NCBI GenBank assembly: GCA_016110215.1
Contig: JADWQD010000001.1
Location: 186,001 to 250,000, forward strand
Length of the DNA: 64,000 nucleotides
Direction of reading: 5' to 3'
Source of the DNA: Capronia americana
Lineage: Eukaryota > Ascomycota > Eurotiomycetes > Chaetothyriales > Herpotrichiellaceae
Within the stretch, counting starts at the first letter, position 1. Every line of letters begins with the position of its first letter. The position numbers and the translations under genes are program-made. Shown one piece after another: positions 31,697-44,440 of this stretch. The notes below the pieces were generated by a model, which did no database searches, was not told the DNA's origin, and worked only from the letters and a program-made list of their open reading frames with translations.

Positions 31697-31704
31697 CTCC
31701 GCAA
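31697..31704 (-). promoter_or_regulatory. CTCCGCAA motif, copy 3
   Basis: Exact reverse-orientation copy of TTGCGGAG, 57 bp before the regulator ATG. Confidence 0.4.
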
Positions 31705-31760
31705 GGCGGGCTTGGGCGAGACATCTCCTCCATAGCCCGCAGTTCAAGTTGACCGACTGT

Positions 31761-34700
31761 ATGCCTACTTTCACGTCCGCCGACCAGGGCAAGTATCGCC
31801 GACAATACAAGGATGCCCTGGCGTGTGAAGACTGCCGTAGGCGGAAGAGGAAATGCGACGGGGCTCGACCGATCTGCGGCACCTGCGCGAAACGAAAATC
31901 CACTGTTCCCTGCACCTACACTTCGCGGAGGGGCACCGACGAGTCCAATCCCCGGTACACACACAAGACCTGGACGGAGATGTTCGGAGATGCGCCATGC
32001 TGACACTATGCAGATATGTTCAACAGCTGCTTGAGCGAATAAGTCATCTTGAAAGCACGGTCAACTCTATCGGAGATGCTTCCCGGTGCCCAGAGGAATC
32101 CTCTGGGTATCCTCGCCAAGCTTCCTTCAGTCAGGTCTGATGGTGGCTCCTGTCGGTCTCCACAGTCTACAACCTGCTGACAAAAAATGTAGGCCTGGGT
32201 AAATCAGGGAGACGACCTACAACACGCTCCCGTAGTTCACGGCCAAGTACCCATGCCGGAGAGGCGTACTCAGGCACCCGCCATACCAGATTATCCAACA
32301 GCCTTGCCGTTACCCCCGACGGGAGATGCCGAAGACTCAGACGACAATGGGTTTCCCATCAATGGCCGTGTTGATGCCATGGGTGCCGTTTCAGGCGACG
32401 CCAACGATGAAGTGGTAGGTAACGCGCCAGAGGGTCGCGTGTATTTCGGCACCTCGTCGACTCTTAACTTCATGAACCAAGTTCAGAATGTCCTCGACAT
32501 GTCGGTGGGGAACCCTCATGGTGAAGAACCCGACAGTGAGGTGACAGACTCGCCCACGCTTCTCGATCTTACGTCCGAGACCCATTCGATGCACAGGGGT
32601 CAAACTTCACCGTTGCCACCATCAAATGGACTCGGACGAATTCGAAGTCGTCGACGAGTCCGGTCGCAGTCCAAGTACGATGTGTTTTCGCTTCCTTCGC
32701 GGCAGGACGCAAACGACCTGGTCGCATCCTATTGGAAGTGGGTGCATTGTCTCTACCCATTTCTTGATCGCGAAGCGTTTGACCGTCGCTACGAACAATT
32801 GTGGTCCGCGTCTTCCCGTGATGGCATGGCTCAACAATTCTCTCAGTATCGGGCCCAATATCCCTCCATGCAGAGTGAGGAGACTCAAATCCGTCTCTTT
32901 CAAAGAGCCGTGCGCTCGGAGAATGTTCTCTTTCACTGCATCGTGAACCTAGTGTTTGCACTCGGCTCGCAATTTCATTCTGAGATTGATCCCGCCGAGA
33001 GAGGGATACATGGTGATGCATTCTACCAGCGAGCCCAGCGATTGCTGGAGCTTGATTTCAACATCATGAGCCATGGCTGTGTCCAGTTGGTGCAGACATT
33101 CTTGTTGATGTCCCAATATATCCAAACGAGTGAGATGTCGGGAGGGTGTTGGAACTGCGTCGCAACTGCAACCCGAGCCGCGCAGACAATTGGCCTCCAC
33201 CTCGACATCCAGAAGTCATCGCGGTACGAACTTCCATTCGACCGAAAAAAGGAGAACGAGATCAATTTGAGAAGGCGGCTGTGGGGAGGTTGTGTGTGGT
33301 TTGACAGGTGAGTTTAACGGCATGTCTACGTGCCACCGTGTGCTTGACTGCGATTCCGTCTACTATGTGCCCTCTTGTCAGATACATAGCTAATGAAGGT
33401 ATCCCAGAATTCTGGCGATGACTTACGGGCGCCCCTTCATGGTTGAATCGTCTCTTTTTTCGAGATGCCCAACGCCGCCAAATGGGTCCGCCCCTCCTCT
33501 AGCGGATACAGATACCAATCTGTACAACTCTCCAGACTATCTCGCCTTCTATTCCCAGACCCTGAAACACGTGGAGATTCTAAAAATCATAGTCAGCACC
33601 TTCTACCGCGAGGCTGACGGCATATCCTTGCCGCTCGAGCGGTCTCACCAGTCGGGCATACCGGGCACAGACGGCCACAAACAAACAAGAAAGCTCAGTC
33701 CGGCCGACGTCCAGGCCCTCCTGGAGTTGGAAGAGTCACTGTCAGCCTGGCATGCCCGGCTGCCCGAACACCTGCGGGCGCCGCCAGTACCGGATCAACA
33801 GCTTCTGGTCCAACCTGTTTTACGCGCGAGCGACGAAATCACCAAAGTATATGCCAGGCAGGCAAATGTCCTTCAAGCACGGTAAGTCTTTGTCCCGCCG
33901 GGCTCGTGCATCGATCTAATCGTGGCCGTTGTCTTACATAGTTACCTACACTCCCGCATAATGCTCTTCCGGCCGGCATTACTCCAGCTTTGCGCCCTGA
34001 GCCAAAGCAAAGCCGGCGGTCATGAGACCGAGGAGCTCAAGATGTCACAACTACAGCATGCGGTGGTGGTCCAAGCAGCCACTATGTGCATCTCCGCAGC
34101 GCACGATCTGACGGATCTGATATACTATCATAAGGGGTTGGATACTGAAGTGCTGCCCGAGTGGTGGTACAATGTCTTCTGTAAACACCCCTTTCCCTCA
34201 CACGAGAAGGGCTGCTGATCCGATGACCCAAAAATACCAGATATTTACACCTGCGCCACTGCTCTCCTGGCAGCCCAACTCTGCATGCATGACTTCGAAC
34301 TTCTCGGCAGCGTACCGTTGAGGCAAACCTGGGACAAGTGCTTGGAAAGCCTGAAAATGTATCAAGTCCGCAGCGTATCGGCCCAGCGCTGCCTGCGTGT
34401 CCTCGAGTTAGTCGATCAACGCCTTCGGACTAGGCGAACAGGTTTGGAAACCTTTCTCCCTCGCATCTTTTTGTCATGGGACCAACAACCCAAAGGGCCC
34501 TAGGGGATGGAAGACCCGACCGCTAATTTTCCGCATGCTTGGTCTATAGGTTCGAACAACAGTCAAGCTGTAACCACGTCCAATAATAGACCAACCACCG
34601 CCGCCACCACCACCTACGCCACCATGGCCGATGGCACGACCAACCCTCGACGACGGCAAGATCACATATCAGGACGACGCGGGGATACCGAAAGAGAAGA

Positions 34701-34989
34701 AGCCGCACCGGGAGAAATGATCGCATCTTCCTCCCTCTCCTCCGCCAATATCATCCCGAATGAGCACCACCACCACCACCATCTGATGGCAGCCGGCGGC
34801 GTATCTTCCGAACAGGCCGGCATCGCTCCGAGCTTGTCGCCGGATTTGGGACTGGGAATGGGAATGCACGATGTTGGAGCAGGCTGGATGCAAAGTCCAC
34901 TGGACTTTGAGTGGTTGACGTCGGCGCCGTTTGAGATGGATTTCGAGGGACCCATCGCTGAAGCGTTCGTAGCGCAAGGGGGTGGTTAG
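31761..34989 (+). CDS. Zn2Cys6 transcription factor (cluster regulator candidate 1)
   Basis: Predicted CDS join(31761..31954,32014..32134,32193..33307,33408..33881,33942..34180,34241..34441,34550..34989), 927 aa, seven exons, all phases consistent. The zinc cluster lies at about residues 22-51, with spacing C-x2-C-x6-C-x6-C-x2-C-x8-C (CEDCRRRKRKCDG start). A coiled coil follows (YVQQLLERISHLESTV). The fungal regulatory middle domain runs from about residue 280 (YWKWVHCLYPFLDREAF) through GLHLDIQKSS and RRRLWGGCVWFDR. The C-terminus is acidic and disordered, with a His run. Such proteins bind CGG half-sites and commonly control their own gene neighbourhood. The last intron (donor GTTTGG, 34442-34549) is the weakest call. 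The start was chosen as the first ATG that leaves a short N-terminus before the zinc cluster. Confidence 0.9.
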
Positions 34990-35470
34990 TTGCCGATAGG
35001 CGGATATCCAAGCTGTAAACCATGATGAAACTTGTTCATACTATCGGTATCGGTGTTTTGTGTGGTCTGGTGTATTTATAGTGTGTTTGGACACTTGCGT
35101 CGAGACCATTGATAAGGATCAAACATACCGCATACTACGAATATTTGCAGAGGGGAAAAGTTCCAGGACCTTTGTTCATTTCGACCACAGAGCTGATGTT
35201 GCTTCCCTGTTGGCTGTTGGATTTGAAAAGCTGAACTATCCTACAATGGTAAGACAAACAACACCATAGTCATCGCAGTTTCTAGCTTGAATCGAAGTTG
35301 GTTCAAGGTCAATATTTGCTATCTTGCTATCTTGAATTTGATCTCGACTTCGTAGAGAAACAGTACTGCTAGCCAAACACTGGATGGGAGATGGGTATTA
35401 CCTTCTCCGGCCTCCCCTACCCCGCCTACCCACGTGGGTCTCCTGCCGTGATTAACAGACCACCGATATC
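34990..35470. other. Intergenic, convergent
   Basis: This 481-bp gap lies between the regulator and transporter 3' ends. It contains a short direct repeat (TTGCTATCTTGCTATCTTG, about 35317-35335). No gene was seen. Confidence 0.4.
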
Positions 35471-37622
35471 TCAAATTGTCAGCTTGCTGGTCCAGCTCCG
35501 GATGCGCTCTCCGTAGACGTACAGAGGAACTGTGGAAGCAAAGATCATTCCCTCGATGAGTGTGCTATAGCCGGAGACCTGAATTGTGCGGACAGTTAGT
35601 CACGATGTTGCAGAGTATCTGGATGAGGACAACGGACCTTGACGAAACCATCACTTTCAAGCCACGGGACGACAGCAAAGCTGATGCCAAAGGCGAAAAC
35701 GTTCTTCATCGCCGTCGCGATCGTCAACGTCTCGCCAGCCAAGGGACGGTAGCAGTCAACCAAATATGTGAGTGCAATAGGCGAGAGAGCGCAGAGCACG
35801 CCATAGTTCAGTCCAAAGCCAGCGATCCCGATCATTGGATCGAGCTCATACTTCAGGGCACAACCCCAGAGCATCAGACTCAGAGGGATGAAGGGAATGA
35901 TGGGAAGCACGGCCCAGAGACGGTACTCTGGCTGGAAATAGCCGCCTCTCCGTTTCGTGATCCAAGCGACAAGCCAATCACTGCCTATGCCGCCGTAAAA
36001 GCATCCGATGATTGCCGAAATGATGGTCTGGGGGGGAGAGGGGAGAATAGTCAGTGCCATGTTTCCGCCGTAATCTTGAATGTAGGTAGATATGCTTACA
36101 GCAACATTGATGTTTCCGACGGCAAGCCCACTGTAGTTGTAAAGGGCAGGATAGTAGATCGAGTTGGCTGTTTGCTGGAGGATGACCCAGCCAACACAGC
36201 AACCGATGGTCAAGCCAGCGTACACGACAGCTGGGTACACAGTCAAAGAGATTGGCCTCCAGAAGTGACGTAGCATGCTTGTTTGCCTGCATCTCGTGTT
36301 AGTGGTCTGCTGATGTACCTTGCACAATTTGCTATCATTGTTCAACCGCCAAGTAAACTCACCGGTCGTAGTAGGCCGTGACTTTCAAGGACTGCCAATA
36401 GCTCATGCGAGACCTCTTCTCCTGGGTCAACACCGGTGCCAGATCCGCCGTCTCTCCCATTTCCGTTGACACTGGTCTTTCGAAATTGGTCTCCGGCATT
36501 GCGAACAGCATTAGGGCGAACAGAACACCGGTAACGATCGTGTCCATCCAGAAGATCCATCTCCAGTTGGGGGTTGCGTGGGAGATCAACCCAGCAAAGA
36601 TTGCACCCAAGGAATTACCGAAGGCAATAAACAGTCTGATTGTTGATAAGGTCAGCGTTGGTTTGAGCACAAGTATGTGTCAATTCAAGATGGGGGCATG
36701 CAGAACGCGATATCCTTACGTGTAGTAGCCGAGTTTAGAGCCACGTTCGTGGACAAAGTACAAATCGGCAACCTGTCAAACAACCCATTAGCCATATGTC
36801 GCATGGTATAGCCATTATCCCATTGCTTACCACCGCCACGCCCATCGCATCAGGGCAGCTGGCACCAAAGCCCTGCACGATTCTCGCCCCAAGCATCGAG
36901 CCGCCGGACTTGGCAACGGCACTCCAGAGACCTGAAAGTTTGCTTAGCACTGAAGGCGTCCATGGTGAGCGAGAAGAGATGTTTGATCTTACAGGAGAGG
37001 AAGAAAGTGCTCGATGACAGGAGGAGCACAGGACGCTTCCCAATCTTGCGGGACAGAGGGATCCAGAACAGGTTCTGAGTAATTCAGTTTTAGCATTCGG
37101 CTCTTCCGAGCTTTGACTTGACTTACGCCAATACCAATGAACAAGATGGGCATGGTGATGAAGTAAGAGGCATATGAGCTGCTGACTTTAAACTCTGTTG
37201 CGATAGCCAATAGACCTGGGGAGATGGAGGCCACAGTATAATTAGACAGGAAGACAAAGTAGGTGACGCTCCAGAAAGCGACTTCTTTTCTCAAGGTGGT
37301 CCATGTCTTTATGGAGTCCGCATCGTCAGTAACTTTCTTGTCTTTGGTGTATAAAGCTTCGGCGTGCTTACCAGTGGATCTCTGGGATCGTCGGTTGGAC
37401 GTGGAATGAGGACTCTGCCTGTTACATGGCCTGCGCTGTCCTCTGAAACAGTAAAGATATCGATCAGCGGCCATAGTCGAGGATTTTGGGCCACACAGTC
37501 AGAAGGAACATACCAATGAACAAATGAGCAGCACCAAGTTGGCCATGAGCCTGTGCCCGTAGTCCTTCTGGTGCAAGCTCGACCTGCTCTTGTACCACTC
37601 CAGGAGCTTCCTTGTCCGACAT
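35471..37622 (-). CDS. Major facilitator superfamily transporter (12-TM, DHA1-like)
   Basis: Predicted CDS complement(join(35471..35578,35638..36027,36100..36286,36363..36635,36720..36772,36831..36931,36993..37074,37127..37306,37372..37442,37514..37622)), 517 aa, ten exons, all phases consistent. It starts MSDKEAPGVVQEQVEL. The pre-TM1 motif DDPRDPL and the loop-2/3 motif PLSRKIGKRPVLLLSS (MFS motif A) are present, as are ARIVQGFGASCPDAMG and NWRWIFWMDTI. About 12 hydrophobic helices can be counted. It is a proton-coupled exporter or importer of small molecules in the plasma membrane. It is divergent from a P450 with 427 bp between them, so it may move the substrate or product of the cluster. 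Confidence 0.92.
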
Positions 37623-38049
37623 GGCGTTGTTAGGGCAGTAGCTACTCTGACTTTGAAAGGCAGTGGCATCCTCTTGCGAAGTCGGGGACGGCAGGAAGGT
37701 CTGAAGCTTCTTAAGATGCTGAAGTCACTTGAACTGCACGTTCTGGCCACATCCGGGGTAGACTAACGTTTTGCCAACCCTTTCGCGATTTCCGGGGATG
37801 CCTAGGAGAACTCGAAACCCCGACAATGCGGTGTTTGCGGGAAACTGAATGACTGGCCCGGGGGAGACTCCGCCACTATCTTGACGGGGCCTTGCTCCGC
37901 ATGGGGGTTCCCCACAGAAAAGATAGATTGAGCGGGCGAGGCTACAGCAAACCTGGTTAAGTAGTGCCTCTGCGTCCAGGGGTGCATCAGGACGACAAGA
38001 TTGAATACAGTTTGCCTCCGAGAAACAACAGAGAGAAAACTGGGGCAAG
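37623..38049. promoter_or_regulatory. Divergent promoter of the MFS transporter and P450-1
   Basis: These 427 bp hold near-matches to the cluster motif: TTTGCGGG near 37834 and CTCCGCAT at 37895-37902. GACTCCGCC lies near 37867. Confidence 0.45.
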
Positions 38050-40100
38050 ATGCTTGGCCAACTCAGCCAGACCATCCGCTGGGACAGTCAGTCACCGGTT
38101 GAGTTTGTTGGCCGTATTCTCCTGGCACTGACATTGATCCTCGTCGGATATGTTGTGTATGCGCAGAAGTTTGCAGCACTGTCAGGGATCAAAGGTCCTT
38201 TCACAGCTTCCCTTAGTAGGCTGTGGCTTGTCTATCATGCGCTCCGAGCAGATCTACACCGGTGCACGCCCCTTTTGCACCAGAAATATGGTATGGATCC
38301 AGATATTTTGGTCGCATGCTCCCGAGTACTTACCACCGTCAGGCAAATTCGTCAGGATTGCGCCGGACGAAGTTTCAATCTCAGATCCGGAAGCCATTAA
38401 AGAGATCTACGGGGTCAACTCTGGGTTTACCAAGGTGAGCTTGGAATAGCTTCCATCTCATTCTCCACTGATACAGTGAAACAGACTGACTTCTACGTCC
38501 CATTTGGCCCGCGAGACGAGAGTAAGTCAATATGTACACCAAATGACCAAGCTCTTGCAATGTCTGACACTGTCCAGCGCCAATGGGAGAGTTGTTCTCA
38601 CTCAAGGACGAAAAGCGACACGCTTACCGACGAAGACTCGTAAGCCACATCTATTCTATGACCAGCATTGTTAGGTCTGAGGGCTATATGAATCTGTGCG
38701 TGGAAGAATTCATGAAAGTCCTGGACGAGAACGCAGAACGAAGAGCTGTTATGGACCTCGGCGAAGACTTGCAAAGGTATTCTCTTGGGCCACAGCTACG
38801 CGATGCCAGCTCTAACCCAAAATTGGCAGATTCGCCTTCGACGTTATCGGTGAGCTATTCTTCGGTTCAATGTTCGGCTTCCTGAAAGAGAAGCGTGATG
38901 TTGGAGGATACATGGAGACTTTGGACGGTCTGATCCCGTTTTTCACAGTGGTATGTCTTGTGTGCAGTAGCCAACCCATTGGCGGAGGTTGATATGATGC
39001 TGATGACATCCCTAACACAGCTTGGTGTGATGCCTATACTCCAGAAATTCCAGCCTCTGATGGTTTGGCTTTGGCCAGGATTCCGCGCCCACTTTCGAAA
39101 GATGGTGACATACAATGAAATGGCAGCCAAGTGCGTTCTCGACCGTCAAGAGCGTCCATCAGGCCGTCAAGACATCTTGAATTATCTGTTTGCTCTAAAT
39201 GCCGAGAGACCTGATTTCACCGTCGAAGAAATTTTCAACGATTCCTTCGACGCCTTGTAAGTGATACCTTATTGCAACGAGTTGACCGAGGCGTGGTTCT
39301 GATGTACACGTCAGGGGCGCTGGAAGCGATACCACCGCAGTTGCGATGCGTTCAATATTCTACCATGTATTGAAGGATAAAAACATTTATGATCGACTAC
39401 AAGCAGAGGTAGATGAAGCTGAGGGGCAAGGTCGGCTGTCAAATCCGGTCACATTCAACGAAGCCATGCAGTTGCCATACCTTGTTGCTGTCTGCAAGGA
39501 GGGAATGCGCGTCTTTCCCAGTGTGGGTATGACACTCCCGAGACACGTTCCAGCTGGTGGACGTGTCATTTGCGGTAAATATTTCCCTGAGGGTGTAAGT
39601 TTAGCCATAGGCTCCTCCATATCTGTCAACAAAATCATGAGTGACTAACATGGCCCAGGTCAAGGTTGGTGTCAACGCATTCGTGGTCCATAGAGACCAA
39701 GGAGTCTTCGGGGGTGATGCAGCCAACTTCAATCCCGACCGCTGGTTCAGACCCGAGGCAAAAGACATGGATCGCTATATGTTCCAGGTGAGCTGATCAC
39801 AGATTCTTGTGCACATTAGTGCTGACGAACACTCTTTTCAGTTCGGCTCCGGTTCAAGAACCTGTATTGGTAAAAACGTACGCCCACATCCCCTCGTCAG
39901 GATGTCAATAATCCGTCTGCTAACAAAAGGATGCAAAATAGATTTCCTTGTGTGAAATCCATAAAATCGTTCCTCAGATCTTGAGGTCGTTCCAACTCCG
40001 TCTCGCCAATCCTGATGAAGCATGGGTTGAGCATGGTACTTGGTTTACGAAGCAGACAGGTATCAAGGTGATTGTGGAAAAGCGAGAAGGAAGACACTAG
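38050..40100 (+). CDS. Cytochrome P450 (P450-1), pisatin-demethylase-like
   Basis: Predicted CDS join(38050..38290,38343..38434,38485..38521,38578..38776,38830..38950,39021..39256,39315..39594,39659..39787,39842..39877,39942..40100), 509 aa, ten exons, all phases consistent. The enzyme is a microsomal heme-thiolate monooxygenase. An N-terminal membrane anchor is present (RILLALTLILVGYVVYA). The I-helix is GAGSDTTAVAMRS, the K-helix ExxR is CKEGMRVFP, PERF-like is NPDRWFRPE, and the heme loop is FGSGSRTCIGKN. The overall look (RIAPDEVSISDPEAIKEIYG, FNDSFDALGAGSDTT) resembles the pisatin demethylase group of ascomycete P450s, several of which act on aromatic or phenolic substrates. The substrate is unknown. 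It is convergent with P450-2. Confidence 0.93.
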
Positions 40101-40372
40101 ATAAAGCGTATTTGTAGCTGAGGAAGAGGATCTCCCGATCTCTCTGTCATCGGCTGTCTAGTTTTCGCTGAAAAACTGTTCAAAGAATATGCTCCATTTC
40201 TGCTACATGGAGCACGGTGACTCCCAATGATCTGACCTTTCACCTGCGCGACTGTTATGAAGGTCGTCCAAGGACTACGAACATATGATCTACCACAGCA
40301 CTACTGCAGTAATACATTTTGTTAACTCCTGTCATCATTCTCCTGCAAAGTCTCCTGAATCGTTGTCGATTC

Positions 40373-42066
40373 TCAATTTTCCCCCGCCACAGCCTTCGCA
40401 TACTTTAGGACGTCCCAGTCTTGGGCACTCTGCAAGATCAGTTCACCGTGTTTCTCACTTCTGAGGGTTGGGAGGGCAGGGAAAGGCTCCGTTTGAATGT
40501 GGTGGTTAAGTTTGAATGAGTCAATGGGTCCAGCCTGTTGAACGCGATCTGGGTCAGCAAAAGATCGCAAAGCGTCGTGTGACGAAGACTTACAGCAGCA
40601 AAGTCATAACAGTACAATAGCCGAGAGATATTGATGAACAGCGACTTTTGGGCGAGGCGGTATCCGACACACACCCGTCTTCCACCACCAAATGCCCAAA
40701 GGCCATGCAGCACATCTGATTCATGTCCATCGAGCCATCTCTCTGGCTTGAACGCTTCTGGGTCGGGGTAATCGGTCGAGTTCAAACAGAGTGCGTGATG
40801 GTTGATGGCAAAATTTGTCCCTTTGGGGAAAAAGTAGCCTTCGAACTCGAAATCCGTTGTGCACTCATGTTCAGGCGTCCAGTCAAAGATTGGTCGCCAT
40901 CGCATCAACTCCTTGACCATGGCACAGATATATGGTAGGCGTGGTTCATCGGCGAATGTCGGTAGACGTTCAGCATTCGCCCCGCAGATCTCATCAATCT
41001 CCTGTCTTGCCTTTTTGGCTACCTCGGGGTGGCAGATCATCGCCATGATGAATGTATTGAGTGACAATCTCGTCGTGTCGCTTCCGGCTTCGATCAGTTG
41101 AATGGCAAGGTACATGGCATCTTCATCGCTGCCGTTATACTTGGTTTCTTTCCCGGTGAGTACGTCGCGAGCAAACGAGGGAACGGCATTCCCAGCCTCG
41201 ATTTTCTGTTTGATGGGCTTCCAGTAGGCACGATAGACTTCAAGGGTCTCCATTCCGATGGTTTCGAATGGTTTCCGCCACCATTGCAACACTCGCGGTA
41301 AGTTTGCCAGTGCAGGGAAATTATCCCAAGCATTCCATGGAGGCAAATTCACAACAAAGGCTTTTTGAACCCGAAGAAGGTCACCCATCCTTTCTTCCAC
41401 TTGGTGGACCGGATCGCCTAGAGTAATTCGATGAATGACCGAGTTGGCATAGCGAGCATGGTGGCTGTACCACTTGCGCGGGCTGTAGAAATACTCGGCC
41501 AAGAGCTGGGAGCTCTCTTGTTCTTGATATTCACCATATTTTGTCATGGCTGTCCCAGAAAGCAGTTGATGCATGACGCGTCGCCGTTCAGTCCATTCGG
41601 CTGTCTGGAGCAGCACTGATCGATTGTCGCGACTGATCATTCCACCCACCATCGGCAGGACAGGGCGCTCATTTGTAATTGCATTGCGGCGGTTGTAGAT
41701 CTCCTTCACAACACGACCGCTGTTCAGGGTCACCCATAGCCTGGAGCCTAGGCGGACGGTTGTCATCTCTCCATAGTCGGCAAGTCGCAAGCACTGTGAT
41801 CGGTCAGTCAACTTGGTCGCCAGTTCTTCGACTTTTATTCGAGGACCTACACTTTCTCGCCCCCCCTGGACCTCCTCAAGATTGCCGAACAGTAGCCTTC
41901 CTTTTGGACCAGGAGGAAGCGTCCACTTTCTACCTGACGGTGGCCGCCGGCTATCAGCTGACTTTAGCACTTCCCTTAAGAACAAGACGGCGATTGCACA
42001 GGAGACGCCGGCGAGAAGCAGTAGCTGCGACAGCAGAGTCCTGGGCAACAGATCTTGAGCCAGCAT
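40373..42066 (-). CDS. Cytochrome P450 (P450-2)
   Basis: Predicted CDS complement(join(40373..40534,40594..42066)), 544 aa. A single 59-bp intron lies near the 3' end; removing it continues CYDFAA into AGPIDSFKLNHH. It has a membrane anchor (LLSQLLLLAGVSCAIAVLFL), the proline hinge LPPGPKGRLLFGN, I-helix IEAGSDTTRLSLN, ExxR as VKELMRWRP, PEAFKPERW, and heme loop FGGGRRVCVGYRLA. The look is that of the CYP64 (O-methylsterigmatocystin oxidoreductase)-like group common in fungal clusters. Divergent from the FMO-like gene. The two P450s are not close relatives of each other and are convergent, with 272 bp between them. Confidence 0.93.
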
Positions 42067-42614
42067 TTTGGTTCACTGCCGTCCGGGGTGACCACGATGA
42101 ATAGAAAGTAATGATGGCACTACTGACGACAACTAGCGACTAGGAGCAAAAGAAGTCTTATACGGGATGGTCAGCCCGCAGATCACGGTGCTCTAAAATC
42201 CACGAGTGGCATGTCGCCGCAGGTCGAGATGAATTCTCTACGCCAGTGCCTGTCGCACCTTGGGATCTGGGGTGAACCGGGGATGGGAATGGCAATGGCA
42301 TTTCTGGGACTATCACGTCTACCAACCCGCTCGCAGCTCGTGGTACCCCGTTTGCGGGCTTGCGGCAAAACCTCCGCAGCCTTGCGGTGGCTCTCCTCCG
42401 CAAATGCTGGTGGGTCACCGGCAGCGCTAGTCCGAATCAGGAAGCGACGGCATCTGGAACCCCGCAAATTGAAAGACACCCGTGATTAGCAGGCATCTTC
42501 GCGTCAATCTGGGCCGCAGAGGGAAGTTGGACGTATATCGATGGATTTCCCGGGATACCATAGTCGCACGACATTGACGAGATTGTTGCATGCGCAAAAG
42601 CTACCACGGCCAAG
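42067..42614. promoter_or_regulatory. Divergent promoter of P450-2 and the FMO-like gene
   Basis: This 548-bp interval has a dense CGG/CCG block at 42350-42470. It contains CTCCGCAG (42372-42379), CTCCGCAA (42396-42403) and two TTGCGG half-sites. Confidence 0.5.
42396..42403 (-). promoter_or_regulatory. CTCCGCAA motif, copy 4
   Basis: Exact copy of the shared 8-mer, 24 bp after the one-mismatch copy at 42372. The pair could form a two-site operator. Confidence 0.45.
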
Positions 42615-44440
42615 ATGTCTGCAGTTACCAACGGCAATCATCCCAATGTCATCTCAAATCGGTCAATCGATGAGCCGAGAAGCCTTAAAGTCATCATAAT
42701 CGGCTCTGGTGTGTCGGGGATACTCTGCGCGATTGAATTGAAGAAGCGGGTGCAAGATCTAAGCCTCGTCATCTACGACAAGAACGAACAACTAGGTGGC
42801 ACGTGGTATGAGAACAGATACCCGGGTTGCGCATGTGGTAGGCGTTGAAATATCCCCCAAGCAGATAGCCATTAACATCGCGTGCACCCTAGATATTCCG
42901 GCACACTGTTACCAGCTCTCGTTCGAGTCAAATCCGGCGTGGAGCCAGTTTTATGCAACAGCACCCGAAATCCTAAAATACTGGGAAAGGGTTGCTGCCA
43001 AGCACGATGTCCAAAAGTACATGAAATTCCGCAGCAAGGTGACCACAGCACAATGGAACGATGAAGCCGCCAAATGGAAGGTGACGATCCAACCTACTGG
43101 AGAAGGCTCTCCGGAATTCTCGGATGAAGCCGACGTGCTTATCTCGGCAGTTGGACTGCTCAACGAGTGGAGATGGCCACAGATTCCAGGACTGCATGAT
43201 TTCAAGGGAGAGCTACTCCACAGCGCGGCCTGGCGTCCTGATTTTGAACACAAAGTGGGTAAATTTCCAACCATACTGCTCATATTGTGGGCTAATTGGC
43301 TGTTAGGGCAAGAGGGTGGCCGTCATAGGAGCTGGCTCAAGCGGCATTCAGATCGTACCTTCCATTCAACCAGGAGTCCAAAAGTTGGACCACTATGTCA
43401 GGGGCAAGACTTGGATTGCCACGCCGATGGCCGCCAAAGAAGTCGAGAAGCGCACCTCAGGTACTGGAAGTAACTTCTCCTTCTCGGACGAAGAAATCCG
43501 CACATGGAAAGCAGACCCGGCGCTGTATCTTCAGTACCGGAGGGCTCTCGAGACCGAGCTTCAATCTGGGCATGGGATTACCATGCGCGGGAGCGAGTTG
43601 CAGCGCGAGGTAAAGGAGGAGTTCACAACGCTCATGAAAAGCCGTCTCGCCACCAAACCGGAGATTGCTCAACACCTCTTGCCGGAATTCTCCCCTTTGT
43701 GCAAAAGATTGACCCCCGGCCCGGGCTACTTGGAGGCCCTTACCCAGCCTAATGTCGAAGTTATCGCCATGCCCATTAGCAAAGTTACACAGATCGGTAT
43801 TGTAACCGAGGATGGCCAGCTGCGAGAGGTTGATGCCATTGTTTGCGCCACTGGATTCGACACGTCCTTCAGAGGGCGAGCTCCAGTGATCGGTCAAGAC
43901 GGAGTCCTCCTGAACGAGAAATGGGCCGACAGGCCAGACACCTATCTCTCGGTGTCGACCAACAAGTTTCCCAACTTCTTCATGTCCCTCGGTCCGAACT
44001 CTGCCCTTGGAGCAGGAAGTCTGTTGATCATTTTGGAGTACTTTGCCAAATATATTGGGCAGTGTGTCGAGAAAATCCAACAGGCAAACATCCGAACCAT
44101 GCAGCCCTCGAAACCTTCAGTTGATGGCTTCACTAATTTCTGTGAGCAATACTTCCAGAAGACCGTTTATAGCGAAGAGTGTTCTTCTTGGTACAAGACC
44201 GGCGGTCGAAACGGCATCGTGACGGGCCTCTGGCCCGGTTCCAGCTTGCACGCCATCCAGGCGCTGGCAACTCCACGCTGGGAAGATTTCGAATATACCT
44301 ACGCCGATGGGAACTACTTTGGATGGTTTGGGGACGGATGGAGTGAGCGTGACCGCAAAGAAATGGATCGGGCATACTATCTGAAAGACGCCATGTTGGA
44401 CGATCCCGTCGAAGGAGCTGGCATGAATGGTAATAGCTAG
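42615..44440 (+). CDS. FAD-dependent monooxygenase, FMO / Baeyer-Villiger-like
   Basis: Predicted CDS join(42615..42837,42893..43254,43307..44440), 572 aa, with introns of 55 and 52 bp. The FAD Rossmann motif is VIIIGSGVSGILCAIEL, followed by GGTWYENRYPGCACDIPAH, which is the hallmark of fungal and bacterial Baeyer-Villiger and N-hydroxylating flavoproteins. The second, NADPH, Rossmann motif is GKRVAVIGAGSSGIQ. CATGFD is the late conserved motif. The reaction is either insertion of oxygen next to a ketone or N/S-oxygenation; the substrate is unknown. No signal peptide was seen. It begins MSAVTNGNHPNVISNRS. Divergent from P450-2 through a motif-rich promoter, so joint regulation is plausible. 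Confidence 0.92.

Larger units (their letters stand above)
31224..31760. promoter_or_regulatory. Divergent promoter of the decarboxylase and zinc-cluster regulator
   Basis: These 537 bp contain several related sites: TTGCGGAC at 31445, TTGCGGAG at 31657 (forming CTCCGC-N8-GCGGAG with 31645-31650) and CTCCGCAA at 31697. The regulator frame is open upstream of 31761. I prefer the 31761 ATG, so these sites are read as promoter. Confidence 0.5.

Noticed and set aside
31524..31760. Upstream extension of the first zinc-cluster regulator
   Set aside because: The frame is open, but the extra 79 residues look random and contain the CTCCGC/GCGGAG sites. The ATG at 31761 gives a normal N-terminus.
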